Shown here piece by piece: positions 36,458 to 44,570 of a stretch of 64,000 bases of DNA. The stretch comes from Candidatus Scalindua sp. GTDB lineage: Bacteria > Planctomycetota > Brocadiia > Brocadiales > Scalinduaceae. The translations under genes were made by a program, and so were the position numbers. The DNA lies in the NCBI GenBank assembly GCA_021777035.1, contig JAIQZR010000010.1:1-64000 (forward strand). The letters run 5' to 3'. Under the pieces are notes generated by a model, which saw only the letters and a program-made list of their open reading frames with translations, searched no databases and was not told where the DNA came from. Each line of letters begins with the position of its first letter. Positions within the stretch are counted from its first letter, which is position 1.

Positions 36458-36500
36458 CAGACACCAGGACGCAAATTGTTTCTTTGCGGCCTGGTGTCTG
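36458..36500 (-). promoter_or_regulatory. 18-bp hairpin just before the activator start codon
   Basis: Bases 36458-36475 pair with 36483-36500 (one mismatch, 7-nt loop). On the minus strand the stem ends 3 bases before ATG 36454 and begins 7 bases after a strong ribosome site, aggaggg at 36514-36508. No usable start codon follows that site directly. If the hairpin folds, site and ATG are brought to an effective spacing of about 10 bases. Confidence 0.55.
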
Positions 36501-36791
36501 GTGAAAACCCTCCTATACCATATGAGGGGCAGTCTGAGTCTGTGGTGCAAAATGCGAAACATAACATATAATACATAGTTGTCAAGGAAATTTATCGGAC
36601 AATTATCGGATACAATAAGGTGGCATGCCGTCTTCAAAAAGTAGCCAGTCACTTTTTTTTGTTCTAATGTTGAGTTGCCTTTCTGATATTGTCTCATAAC
36701 TCAATTATCAGCCGTCATCGTTATTTAGAACTGATTATCAGGGAAGTGTAAACTATTATCAGCCTGGTTGATATGCAGATACCAGTCTTGA

Positions 36792-36807
36792 TGGCACGTC
36801 GGTTGCT
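36792..36807 (+). promoter_or_regulatory. Sigma-54 promoter of the Hsp90-like genes
   Basis: TGGCACGTCGGTTGCT is an exact match to the -24/-12 consensus TGGCAC-N5-TTGCW. Transcription should start near 36819, about 60 bases before the first Hsp90-like ATG. A sigma-54 activator gene diverges from the same intergenic region, so it is the natural candidate to drive this promoter. Confidence 0.75.
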
Positions 36808-36879
36808 ATTACACTCTCTTGTTCTCATTCATCAATTTAATTCAACTGAAATTTTTAAGACGGAAAGGAGTAGTTAACA

Positions 36880-38790
36880 ATGGACGAACATTCAATTCCC
36901 CTTCATGAGGGAGAGCCTATTATTGATTCAAAGCCCAGGCAAGCGTTCCGTGTGGATACGGAGGAGATCATCTTCAGCATCAAACAGCAGTATTCTGACC
37001 GTACTTACCTCTTCCGCGAACTGGGGCAGAATTCGGCTGACGCGTCAGCTTCAAAAATTGACGTAACCTATCGTTATGAAGATGGAGTGATGATAAGTGA
37101 ATTCAGGGATAATGGCTGTGGGATGACAGAAGAGGTTATAGACAAATACTATCTTATGCTTTTCTCGTCGTCAAAGGAGGACAACCCAAAGGCGGTAGGC
37201 TATTTCTCTCTGGGACGCCTTAGCGCCTTCTGTTATGATAATATTGTAAAGCTGGAGATATTGACTATGGCTGACGGCCATCCCGGATACCGCCTTGAGA
37301 TCAACAGTGATTTCTCCCTGCGTAAATTCGAAGTAGATCCGGACAGTATGGAAGAGGTTCTTGGTCATCATCACGGGACCCTCGTCAGACTAAGCGTAAG
37401 ATTTGATACTATTGAAGAATTCCATGAAGAGGTAAAAAAAATTAATGCGACAATAAAGAGCGAATTGGCCTGGATTGAAGCAGACCTGCGCATACAGGAG
37501 TTTAAAGAAGTTGCTCAAGATGGCAATGAGGAGAGCTTTGAAACCAATGTTGTTAACAAGAAGATGGAGGTACCAGGTGAGTATACTATGAACAAGAAAT
37601 GTCGACTGAAATCAGGAGAGGAGCTTTCTCTCTCTCTTGGGCTTTCAACCTCTGAGTCCAGCGACATCTCCTCCATAACCATGTGTAAGGGGAAAATACC
37701 TATAGTTCGTCCGGGTTCCCTTCCCTGGCTAGATGATTGTGAACCTTTTTCTATAGACGGCATAAAGATTATAATGGACTCATATGATTTCAAGGTGAAT
37801 ATTGGAAGGAACCATATTTACCATACTGAATTTTACGAGACAGTTATTCCAAAGATATTTGATAAGCTGATCCTGAATGAATATGTCCTGAAACTGGCAA
37901 GAATATACAAATACAAGGTGACCTCTGCGGTAAAGCATAAGGCATATTTCAACCTCATGCACTCTGATACTGATAAGGCTATCCTGAACCTTATCGTAGA
38001 TATTCTTTATCAATCGAGCAAGCATGGTTTTACTGTGCCGGACGAGCTGTACCGGGTGCCATTTATCCCCGGCTATAACAGTATTGACTACTATTCAATT
38101 GAGGATCTGAATAATGAGACTGGAAAAATATATTACTCTTCAAAAAACAGAAATTCCGCAATGTATGCTAGAGATTACGATGAGGAAAAACCGGAAATAG
38201 TCTGTATCGCTTTATCAGAAATGCCATGGAGGCTAAAGGATTACTTAAAGAGTAGATTTGCCCTTGAGGAGCTAGCAGAACCTTTTGTGGTGAGGGATGA
38301 AGGCAAAGGAAGGCAGGAAATTGCCACAGACCAGGTAAATAATTTATTAATGAAACGTAAAAGGCAGACATATCTTTTTGCAAGGTTTTCAGGATCGCCT
38401 GCACATTGTAACACTACCGTTGGTGATTTCAGATCGCTGGATGGCAAAAAAGAGGATAAAAAGACCAGATCGGCATACCTCAAAAATCCGAACAGGGTGT
38501 GTATAAATTATAATAGTGATTACGTTAAGGATCTGATTAATCTTTCATCAATAGAAAAAGGTATTTATGCGAAACTGGCAGGCCACCTACTCCTTCGTGA
38601 AATACTGTTCACGAAAGGACTGGATTATAATGTGTTGCAGAGGGAGAACCTGTTGACCTCTGATATTACAACTCGTTTTGGTTCCAAATTTAATGAAGAC
38701 AACCTTAAGGATGACACAAATATTGCACTTAACGAGATGATTGCTCTCCTGGAGGAACTTAACTTTGATATTGATATTGATTTAGATTGA
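36880..38790 (+). CDS. Hsp90-like GHKL ATPase, first of pair
   Basis: 636 residues. The N-terminal GHKL ATP-binding fold is clear: N-box RELGQNSADA (E47, N51, D54), G1 motif DNGCGM at 77-82, and a G2-like GYFSLGRLSAF at 107-117. Beyond about 230 residues the protein is not recognisable and is too short for a full Hsp90. E47 sits where the general base lies in Hsp90 and MutL, so hydrolysis is plausible. The ATG has aaaggag upstream. The paired gene follows after 23 bases. Such divergent Hsp90-like ATPases are found in conflict and signalling loci; a clamp-like role on client proteins is inferred. Confidence 0.85.
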   Translation: MDEHSIPLHEGEPIIDSKPRQAFRVDTEEIIFSIKQQYSDRTYLFRELGQNSADASASKIDVTYRYEDGVMISEFRDNGCGMTEEVIDKYYLMLFSSSKEDNPKAVGYFSLGRLSAFCYDNIVKLEILTMADGHPGYRLEINSDFSLRKFEVDPDSMEEVLGHHHGTLVRLSVRFDTIEEFHEEVKKINATIKSELAWIEADLRIQEFKEVAQDGNEESFETNVVNKKMEVPGEYTMNKKCRLKSGEELSLSLGLSTSESSDISSITMCKGKIPIVRPGSLPWLDDCEPFSIDGIKIIMDSYDFKVNIGRNHIYHTEFYETVIPKIFDKLILNEYVLKLARIYKYKVTSAVKHKAYFNLMHSDTDKAILNLIVDILYQSSKHGFTVPDELYRVPFIPGYNSIDYYSIEDLNNETGKIYYSSKNRNSAMYARDYDEEKPEIVCIALSEMPWRLKDYLKSRFALEELAEPFVVRDEGKGRQEIATDQVNNLLMKRKRQTYLFARFSGSPAHCNTTVGDFRSLDGKKEDKKTRSAYLKNPNRVCINYNSDYVKDLINLSSIEKGIYAKLAGHLLLREILFTKGLDYNVLQRENLLTSDITTRFGSKFNEDNLKDDTNIALNEMIALLEELNFDIDIDLD

Positions 38791-38813
38791 AATTTTGTGA
38801 AAGGAGGTACCAT

Positions 38814-40760
38814 ATGAGTTGTGAAAGACTGTTGATGGAGAGGAAGTTCGCTTTTAAGAGTAATGATGAAAAAGCATTTAAAAAGCTGTCAGGCTTTCAA
38901 TTTGAAAGCCCTGAGCACGGGATAGTATATGAGCCCCTGGCGAATTGCTTTGACGTTCAACAGAGCGAGGCTCCGGTAGAGATTACCCTCAAGAAAAGAG
39001 GAGACGCGCATGTGCTCACATTTAAAGACAACGGTCCCGGGCTGATAATTAGTAATCTGCTTTCACTCCATTTTATTGGAAGGAGCTCTAAAAGAGATGA
39101 TCTTGAGCATAATATCGGAAGATTTGGTTTTGGGCTGGTTGGCTCCTTCCATCCTGAGCTTGAACTGATTAATGTACAGATAAAGGCCAGAGTATGCGGA
39201 GAAAATACCATTATTACATATAATTTTAATAATAACAAAGGTATACCTGGTTGGTTTATGAGTGAGTATGAAAATGACATAGAGGGCATGGAAATTTCAT
39301 ATTTTCTCAAACCACACGTTGTGCCACGGATAAGGAGAGAACTTAAGGATTTTTTAAGACAGACGGTGATACCAGTGAAATATAATAATCGCATATACAA
39401 GCTCAAGCCTGAAACACTGGCAAAGGAGACTGACACCTTATCAGTGATTAAAGACAAGGACGGGCTGGAGGTTTATTATTTTCTGCATGACGGTTATGGC
39501 GATTACGTTGATAACAATACCGATGATATGATCATGTATCTCAGAGGAATGCCTGTAGAAAAGGATGATATGACAAAGATATTTTATGGTTACTCTCCAG
39601 GTGCAAAACTTCCTCAGAATTTGTGCGGAGAACCTTTTGATTACAATGGTTCGTGTATTGTATTGGCGACAAAAGGTGAGCCCACCGTTGGTAGAGACAA
39701 GTTGGTACGTAACGCCGATTTTAACAAGAATAGAAAGGCCGTTATGACCGCGCGTGCAGATGCTATCCTGAACAAGCTCAAGACTTGCAGCGGTAGAAAG
39801 AGTCTGACACGGATGGCGATTGCTAATATCTATACACTAAAGAACAAACTGAAGTCTTATCTTTCAGATAATGAGGTCTTGCCTATTGAGGATGAATACC
39901 TGGTGCCGCTACTGGAACACCTGGCTGACATGCAGCTTTTCCCAGCCTTTAACAGAGGCGAGGCACTGACACTCAGGGAAATCTATCTGGCATCACCACC
40001 GGGCAATGTTTTCTTATACGCGAACAGCATTGAAGGATCTACTGTTTTTCAAGGCTACCATAAGTGTCCGTTTGTATTAGTGGATCTCTCATATGAAAAT
40101 GATTTCATATTTGGATATCATAAGCTCAGTAGAATAAGCTCAATAGTCTCAAATGTATGCAATGGAGAATTTATAGACTTGGAAGAGCTTGTATTGAATA
40201 CTGATAAGCAGAATGAACTTATAAGGAAAGGTGTTCTTGAAAAAGAATCTTACAGCGCCAGGGATGTGGAAATAGATTCTAATGCCAGAGTATTCTTTGA
40301 AAATCTTCAAGACTTGCTCAACAAATCATGGTTCAAAAGAGCCCTCAGTGATTACTACCCTCCCAGAAAGATCGTGTTGGCGGCTGTTACAATGGAGCAT
40401 AAAGACAAGTCTCATCGAATAAATGGAGAATTTATAGCCTGCGTACTTAATAATAGAAACACAGATGCCTTGAAGATAGGCATTAACCTGCAATCTAATA
40501 CGATAAGGACGTTGATAAATGATAGCGTAAGCGGGCACATAGCCTTTCTCCCAATATTATGCCATGAATTATCACACAGAAAGATTAATATATCTTATGG
40601 CAACGAAGATCTTGTGTCCCATAATACTAATTTCTACTTCGACAGGATTCGTCTGGAAGATAAAGTATTGCAGAAATGTGTCTCCTATCTGCTAGGGAAG
40701 GATGATGTTGCTGATTCTACTGATGACATGTCCAATGATTTTGATGTTGTGATTCTATAA
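38814..40760 (+). CDS. Hsp90-like GHKL ATPase with C-terminal HExxH motif
   Basis: 648 residues. N-box EPLANCFD (E40, N44, D47), G1 DNGPG at 72-76, G2 GRFGFGLVG at 102-110. Near the C-terminus HELSH at 584-588 with H603 fifteen residues later resembles a zinc metallopeptidase site, in a setting (ILCHELSH) typical of zincins. A fused ATPase clamp and protease is therefore possible. ATG 38814 is chosen because aaggagg lies 6 bases before it; the start at 38787 overlaps the previous gene but has no ribosome site. Second gene behind the sigma-54 promoter. Confidence 0.8.
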   Translation: MSCERLLMERKFAFKSNDEKAFKKLSGFQFESPEHGIVYEPLANCFDVQQSEAPVEITLKKRGDAHVLTFKDNGPGLIISNLLSLHFIGRSSKRDDLEHNIGRFGFGLVGSFHPELELINVQIKARVCGENTIITYNFNNNKGIPGWFMSEYENDIEGMEISYFLKPHVVPRIRRELKDFLRQTVIPVKYNNRIYKLKPETLAKETDTLSVIKDKDGLEVYYFLHDGYGDYVDNNTDDMIMYLRGMPVEKDDMTKIFYGYSPGAKLPQNLCGEPFDYNGSCIVLATKGEPTVGRDKLVRNADFNKNRKAVMTARADAILNKLKTCSGRKSLTRMAIANIYTLKNKLKSYLSDNEVLPIEDEYLVPLLEHLADMQLFPAFNRGEALTLREIYLASPPGNVFLYANSIEGSTVFQGYHKCPFVLVDLSYENDFIFGYHKLSRISSIVSNVCNGEFIDLEELVLNTDKQNELIRKGVLEKESYSARDVEIDSNARVFFENLQDLLNKSWFKRALSDYYPPRKIVLAAVTMEHKDKSHRINGEFIACVLNNRNTDALKIGINLQSNTIRTLINDSVSGHIAFLPILCHELSHRKINISYGNEDLVSHNTNFYFDRIRLEDKVLQKCVSYLLGKDDVADSTDDMSNDFDVVIL

Positions 40761-40830
40761 TGGCGTTTGAGAATTAATTAGATCCAACCTTGAAGTCAGA
40801 TGACGGATGTCAGAAACCTTATTTGCAGCC

Positions 40831-40876
40831 GCAGGTTTCCTGCTCGACTTGTCATTCAGGCGGGCAGGAAGCCTGC
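40831..40876. repeat. Short palindromic intergenic repeat
   Basis: Sixteen bases at 40831-40846 (GCAGGTTTCCTGCTCG) are inverted at 40861-40876 with two mismatches around a 14-base centre. No T-run follows on either strand. It resembles the GC-rich hairpins seen near 25711 and 42410 and probably belongs to the same class of intergenic palindromes. Confidence 0.5.
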
Positions 40877-40907
40877 GATTAGTCAGGCAGTCAGAGATCA
40901 GGAGTCG

Positions 40908-41054
40908 ATGGTTGAGTGGGCCTTTAAGTTTGGGTGTTTAATCTTGATTTCCGGGTTTGGCCTGAGCTATACTTGGATTAAATATCATAAACCAACAGCT
41001 GCGCTGGTGGCCCTGGCTTTGTTCTGCTGTTATTTGACACGTATTTGGAATTGA
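40908..41054 (+). CDS. Possible small membrane protein
   Basis: A 48-residue frame starting MVEWAFKFGCLILISGFGL, with two hydrophobic segments separated by WIKYHKPTA. An aggag sits close before the ATG (3 bases, tighter than usual). The longer frame from 40800 runs through a palindromic repeat and is less likely. It could be a genuine small membrane protein of the Hsp90-like locus or a remnant. Confidence 0.35.
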   Translation: MVEWAFKFGCLILISGFGLSYTWIKYHKPTAALVALALFCCYLTRIWN

Positions 41055-41146
41055 AGAAGCAATTTAGTAAACAATTATGCTGACTTAAATAGATTATCTA
41101 CTGACATATTTATTTGTATTTATAACATTTCCAAAAAGGATTTAAA

Positions 41147-42376
41147 ATGAGAACAGTAAAAAGAATACTCTTTCTAGCATTTTGTCTAGGTGTGTGTGCA
41201 ACAGGTCCTTATGCCTTTGGGAAATGTATTGAAGGTGACTGTGAAAATGGTTTTGGTACTCGAATGTTTGACGACGGTGTAAAGTATGTTGGACAGTTTA
41301 AGGATGGCATGTTTAACGGAGAAGGGTCTTTTATCCATCCTGATGGCTCCAGTTATGTTGGAACATTTAAAAATAATAGGGAAGATGGAAAAGGAGTTTG
41401 TAGATATCAGGATGGAACTAAAATTGAGTGTAGTTGGAAAGATGGTAAGGAGGATGGCGTCTGGATCGCAAATTCACCAAATGGAGCTAAATATGTTGGA
41501 CAGGTAAAGAATTTCAAGAAGCATGGTAAAGGCACACTTATCTGCAAGGATGGTCTTAAATATGTAGGAGAGTTTAAGGATGACAGAGAAGACGGGCATG
41601 GAATATATACTTTACCTGGCGGAACTACATACGAAGGATTAATGAAAGATGGGAAACAATACGGTGATTGGAGTATAACGTACCCCGGCGGTAGCAAATA
41701 TATTGGACATGTAAAGAGTTTCAAAAGGCACGGGAAAGGCACGCTTATCCAGAAGGATGGTGCTAAATATGTAGGAGAGTTTAAGGATGACATGTTTAAC
41801 GGAGAAGGGTCTTTGTCCCACCCTAAAGGCTCCAGTTATGTTGGAACATTTAAAAATAATAGGAAAGAAGGAAAAGGAGTTTATAGATATCAGGATGGAA
41901 CTAAAATTGAGTGTAGTTGGAAAGATGGTAAGGAGGATGGCGTCTGGATCGCAAATTCACCAAATGGAGCTAAATATGTAGGAGAGTTTAAGGATGACAG
42001 AGAAGTGGGGCATGGGATATTTACCTTAACTGACGGAACCACATACGAAGGATTAATGAAAGATGGGAAACAATACGGTGATTGGAGTATAACATTCCCT
42101 GATGGCAGCAAATATTTTGGACAGATAAAAGATTACCATATAAACGGAAAGGGGACTTTACGCACAAAGGATGGAAGAAAGTACATCGGGACATGGGAAA
42201 ATGGCATGCTATATGGGGAGGGTATTCTTGAAGTACGAGGGGAATGGTCTTATCATGGGACTTTTTTTGATAGTTTACAAAATGGCTATGGAGTACTAAC
42301 CAAATCAAATGGTCAAAGGTATATTGGAGAATGGAGAAGTGGTAAACTCATTACTCCCTTGAAAAAGTTGAATTAG
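41147..42376 (+). CDS. Exported MORN-repeat protein
   Basis: 409 residues: a signal peptide (RILFLAFCLGVCATGPYAFG) followed by about sixteen 23-residue MORN repeats (YVGQFKDGMFNGEGSF type). MORN repeats form elongated beta-hairpin ribbons that bind lipids or proteins, so an envelope role is likely. Two blocks, about 41280-41510 and 41770-41990, are nearly identical in DNA, showing a recent internal duplication of several repeats. Ribosome site aaagg lies before the ATG. The gene stands alone, with palindromic repeats on both sides. Confidence 0.85.
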   Translation: MRTVKRILFLAFCLGVCATGPYAFGKCIEGDCENGFGTRMFDDGVKYVGQFKDGMFNGEGSFIHPDGSSYVGTFKNNREDGKGVCRYQDGTKIECSWKDGKEDGVWIANSPNGAKYVGQVKNFKKHGKGTLICKDGLKYVGEFKDDREDGHGIYTLPGGTTYEGLMKDGKQYGDWSITYPGGSKYIGHVKSFKRHGKGTLIQKDGAKYVGEFKDDMFNGEGSLSHPKGSSYVGTFKNNRKEGKGVYRYQDGTKIECSWKDGKEDGVWIANSPNGAKYVGEFKDDREVGHGIFTLTDGTTYEGLMKDGKQYGDWSITFPDGSKYFGQIKDYHINGKGTLRTKDGRKYIGTWENGMLYGEGILEVRGEWSYHGTFFDSLQNGYGVLTKSNGQRYIGEWRSGKLITPLKKLN

Positions 42377-42394
42377 TATCTCTAATATAAAAAA

Positions 42395-42535
42395 GGTGGA
42401 TTCACTTCCCGCCTAACAAACTGGCGGACAGGCGTTTAATCCCCGGACAAAAGACGCCGAGGACTTTCCACCCTGCCTCGCACCACGTTTGCTCACTTGT
42501 AGGGTGGATTAAGGCCAGGGGCCGAATCCACCTAT
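42395..42535. repeat. Composite intergenic palindromic repeats
   Basis: Between two plus-strand genes this stretch contains ggtggattc and its inverse gaatccacc about 120 bases apart, an inner pair tccaccct/agggtgga, and the second copy of the 31-base dispersed repeat (42436-42467, inverted relative to 19884-19914). No coding frame crosses it. Confidence 0.6.
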
Positions 42536-42655
42536 ACACGGGTAGCACGCTTGATTTGCAAAAAAATGGGAACGCACTCCTTTTAATAAGTTTAAATAGA
42601 ATGGAAATTTCAGTATATTGAAAATCTTGTTTTATCAGGAAAGGATTTAATAATA

Positions 42656-43052
42656 ATGTTTAAGCATTCAACTCTGTCTGCCTTTATTTTCAGTATAATA
42701 ATATTTCCGGTACCATGCTTATGCTTTTCTCCGTGGGTACTGGCAACCGTCTTACAGGAGGAGGAAGAGAATTATATCGTAAGTGAACATAGTAAAAATG
42801 TGCAGTTTAAGTTGAAGTGGAAAACCAGGATTGGTTTAACCTCTTACAGGACTACTCTGGCATATGCTGATGGTAATCTCTTTGTTCCATCTAATGGCCA
42901 TTTTACCGGATCGATTAATGATAATTTTGATTGCGACACGGGATAAATATCTCTATTGTTACGAAACCAATTCAGAAGGAGAGGTGATCTGGGGGCAATT
43001 CAGGGGTGATAATTTTAATAGAGGTGAAAATATCACTAATTCTCAGCATTAA
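42656..43052 (+). pseudogene. Frameshifted exported beta-propeller-like gene
   Basis: An N-terminal signal peptide (LSAFIFSIIIFPVPCLCFS) and about 90 residues ending FTGSINDNFD lead into a stop at 42945. The sense continues in the next frame from about 42930 (DKYLYCYETNSEGEVIWGQF) to a stop at 43050-43052. The pairing of WKTRIG, YADGNLFV and a YCYETNSEGEVIW blade suggests a PQQ-like beta-propeller protein cut short. One frameshift plus an early end makes a functional product unlikely. Confidence 0.55.
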
Positions 43053-43131
43053 GATAGAAGTGAGTCAACGGGCAAAAAGTACTTAAATACTGATCAAGAC
43101 TAGTATATTGTGAAATAAGGAGTATTGATAT

Positions 43132-44373
43132 ATGGATAATAACACCGTTTCAAATAGGATTCTTATCTATCTGTTTTATAGAAAACTCAAATATGTATTC
43201 ATTGTATTCTGTTTATATGCCATTTTTATACAGGACACTAATGGCTCTATGACTGTATGGCATTCGTATAATTCGCCCAGGTTTACTGTAGATTGGCGAC
43301 TCAATGTACCATCGTCAGAATACATTGATGATGAAACCCTGATTAAGAAACATGTTGACCCAGTGATGCCGTATATTCATGCATTAGAAAAATCTCTGGA
43401 GGACTCGCCGGTAACGTATAATGACATAAGGATAAGATTCCTGATAGAATGTCAGTGTTTTGGCAAGATTTACTACAACCTGGACGGAGATAGTATATAT
43501 AAGTTTTCGGTTCCATGCGAATCTGAAACAGTTGGTGAAGCGATAAAAGCATTGGCGCTTAAGGTCTTCAATGTTGAGATTGGGCCGGTCTTAGTTATTG
43601 AGTCCTATAACACACAAGTCCAATCTACAGGAGATGATGAAATAGAAGAGATTGATATAGATAAATTTGTAAGAATGCTAAGAAAAAAAGCTGCCATGAT
43701 TAATGTAGAGTATGATGAAAAAGAGGAGATAGAAGAGAATGACGCAATAGACATAAACACTTTAATAGAGAGGAGAAAAGAGCAAAGTGAGCAAAGTTAT
43801 GGTAGTGGGCTGAGCAACCAGACGAATAGAGGTCTTAGCAATATGTTTGAGAGGTACTTTGAGGTAGCGATAGTACAGGATGGAAACAAAATCCCTATAA
43901 AAGACCACAGTGTCGAATTAAATAAAAACCCCTTTTCTATAATATTAAAATTTTTCAAACCGGATGATGTACTGATAAATGCAACATTTGATCCTACTGT
44001 CTATGACAAGGTAAGTGATGGAGATTCTTTAGATGAAATTTTTTCATTTGGCGGTACATTTGCTGAAAAACTCTTTAATGAGGATGAGAATATCTATATA
44101 ACAGAAGACGGAAACTCTAACTGCTGGTTTTATGATAATGACGAATATCATAAGTTCAGTTCAGTAACCAGGAATGATGAAGCGATAATATGCAATAAAA
44201 GGATAAAAAGTATTTGTCTGGAAAAGGCCATACGGGTTAAGATTGAGGACGTAAAGGAGGATGCTCTCTACCTGGTATTTGCAAAAACTGGTGGTTATGT
44301 TAAAGATGCATTAGGATACGACTCTACGTACAAGATAATACAAAGCGAATATTTGAAAATAGTTTTTAAATAG
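43132..44373 (+). CDS. Exported protein of unknown function
   Basis: 413 residues, no recognised domain. A hydrophobic segment at about 17-36 (LKYVFIVFCLYAIFI) should be a signal anchor. The rest is acidic and rich in Asp and Glu, with an EIEEIDIDKFVRML segment and a long charged linker near residues 165-230. A good ribosome site (aaggag, 9 bases before ATG) supports the start. It lies between two other exported-protein genes, suggesting a shared envelope function. Confidence 0.65.
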   Translation: MDNNTVSNRILIYLFYRKLKYVFIVFCLYAIFIQDTNGSMTVWHSYNSPRFTVDWRLNVPSSEYIDDETLIKKHVDPVMPYIHALEKSLEDSPVTYNDIRIRFLIECQCFGKIYYNLDGDSIYKFSVPCESETVGEAIKALALKVFNVEIGPVLVIESYNTQVQSTGDDEIEEIDIDKFVRMLRKKAAMINVEYDEKEEIEENDAIDINTLIERRKEQSEQSYGSGLSNQTNRGLSNMFERYFEVAIVQDGNKIPIKDHSVELNKNPFSIILKFFKPDDVLINATFDPTVYDKVSDGDSLDEIFSFGGTFAEKLFNEDENIYITEDGNSNCWFYDNDEYHKFSSVTRNDEAIICNKRIKSICLEKAIRVKIEDVKEDALYLVFAKTGGYVKDALGYDSTYKIIQSEYLKIVFK

Positions 44374-44570
44374 TCCATCTTTGATCTAACAGGTATGGAT
44401 TGGATACAGATTAATAAGGTAGATAGTTATATCCTGAAATCTGAAGACAGAAGATAATCGGATTCATTAATACCTTACGAGGAATAGGTGTAGATCAGCT
44501 TGGAGTAAGGGTAGAGATCTATTTGTAATGCTATATTGAACCATAAATGTCCTAAATGGGAGAATATCAA

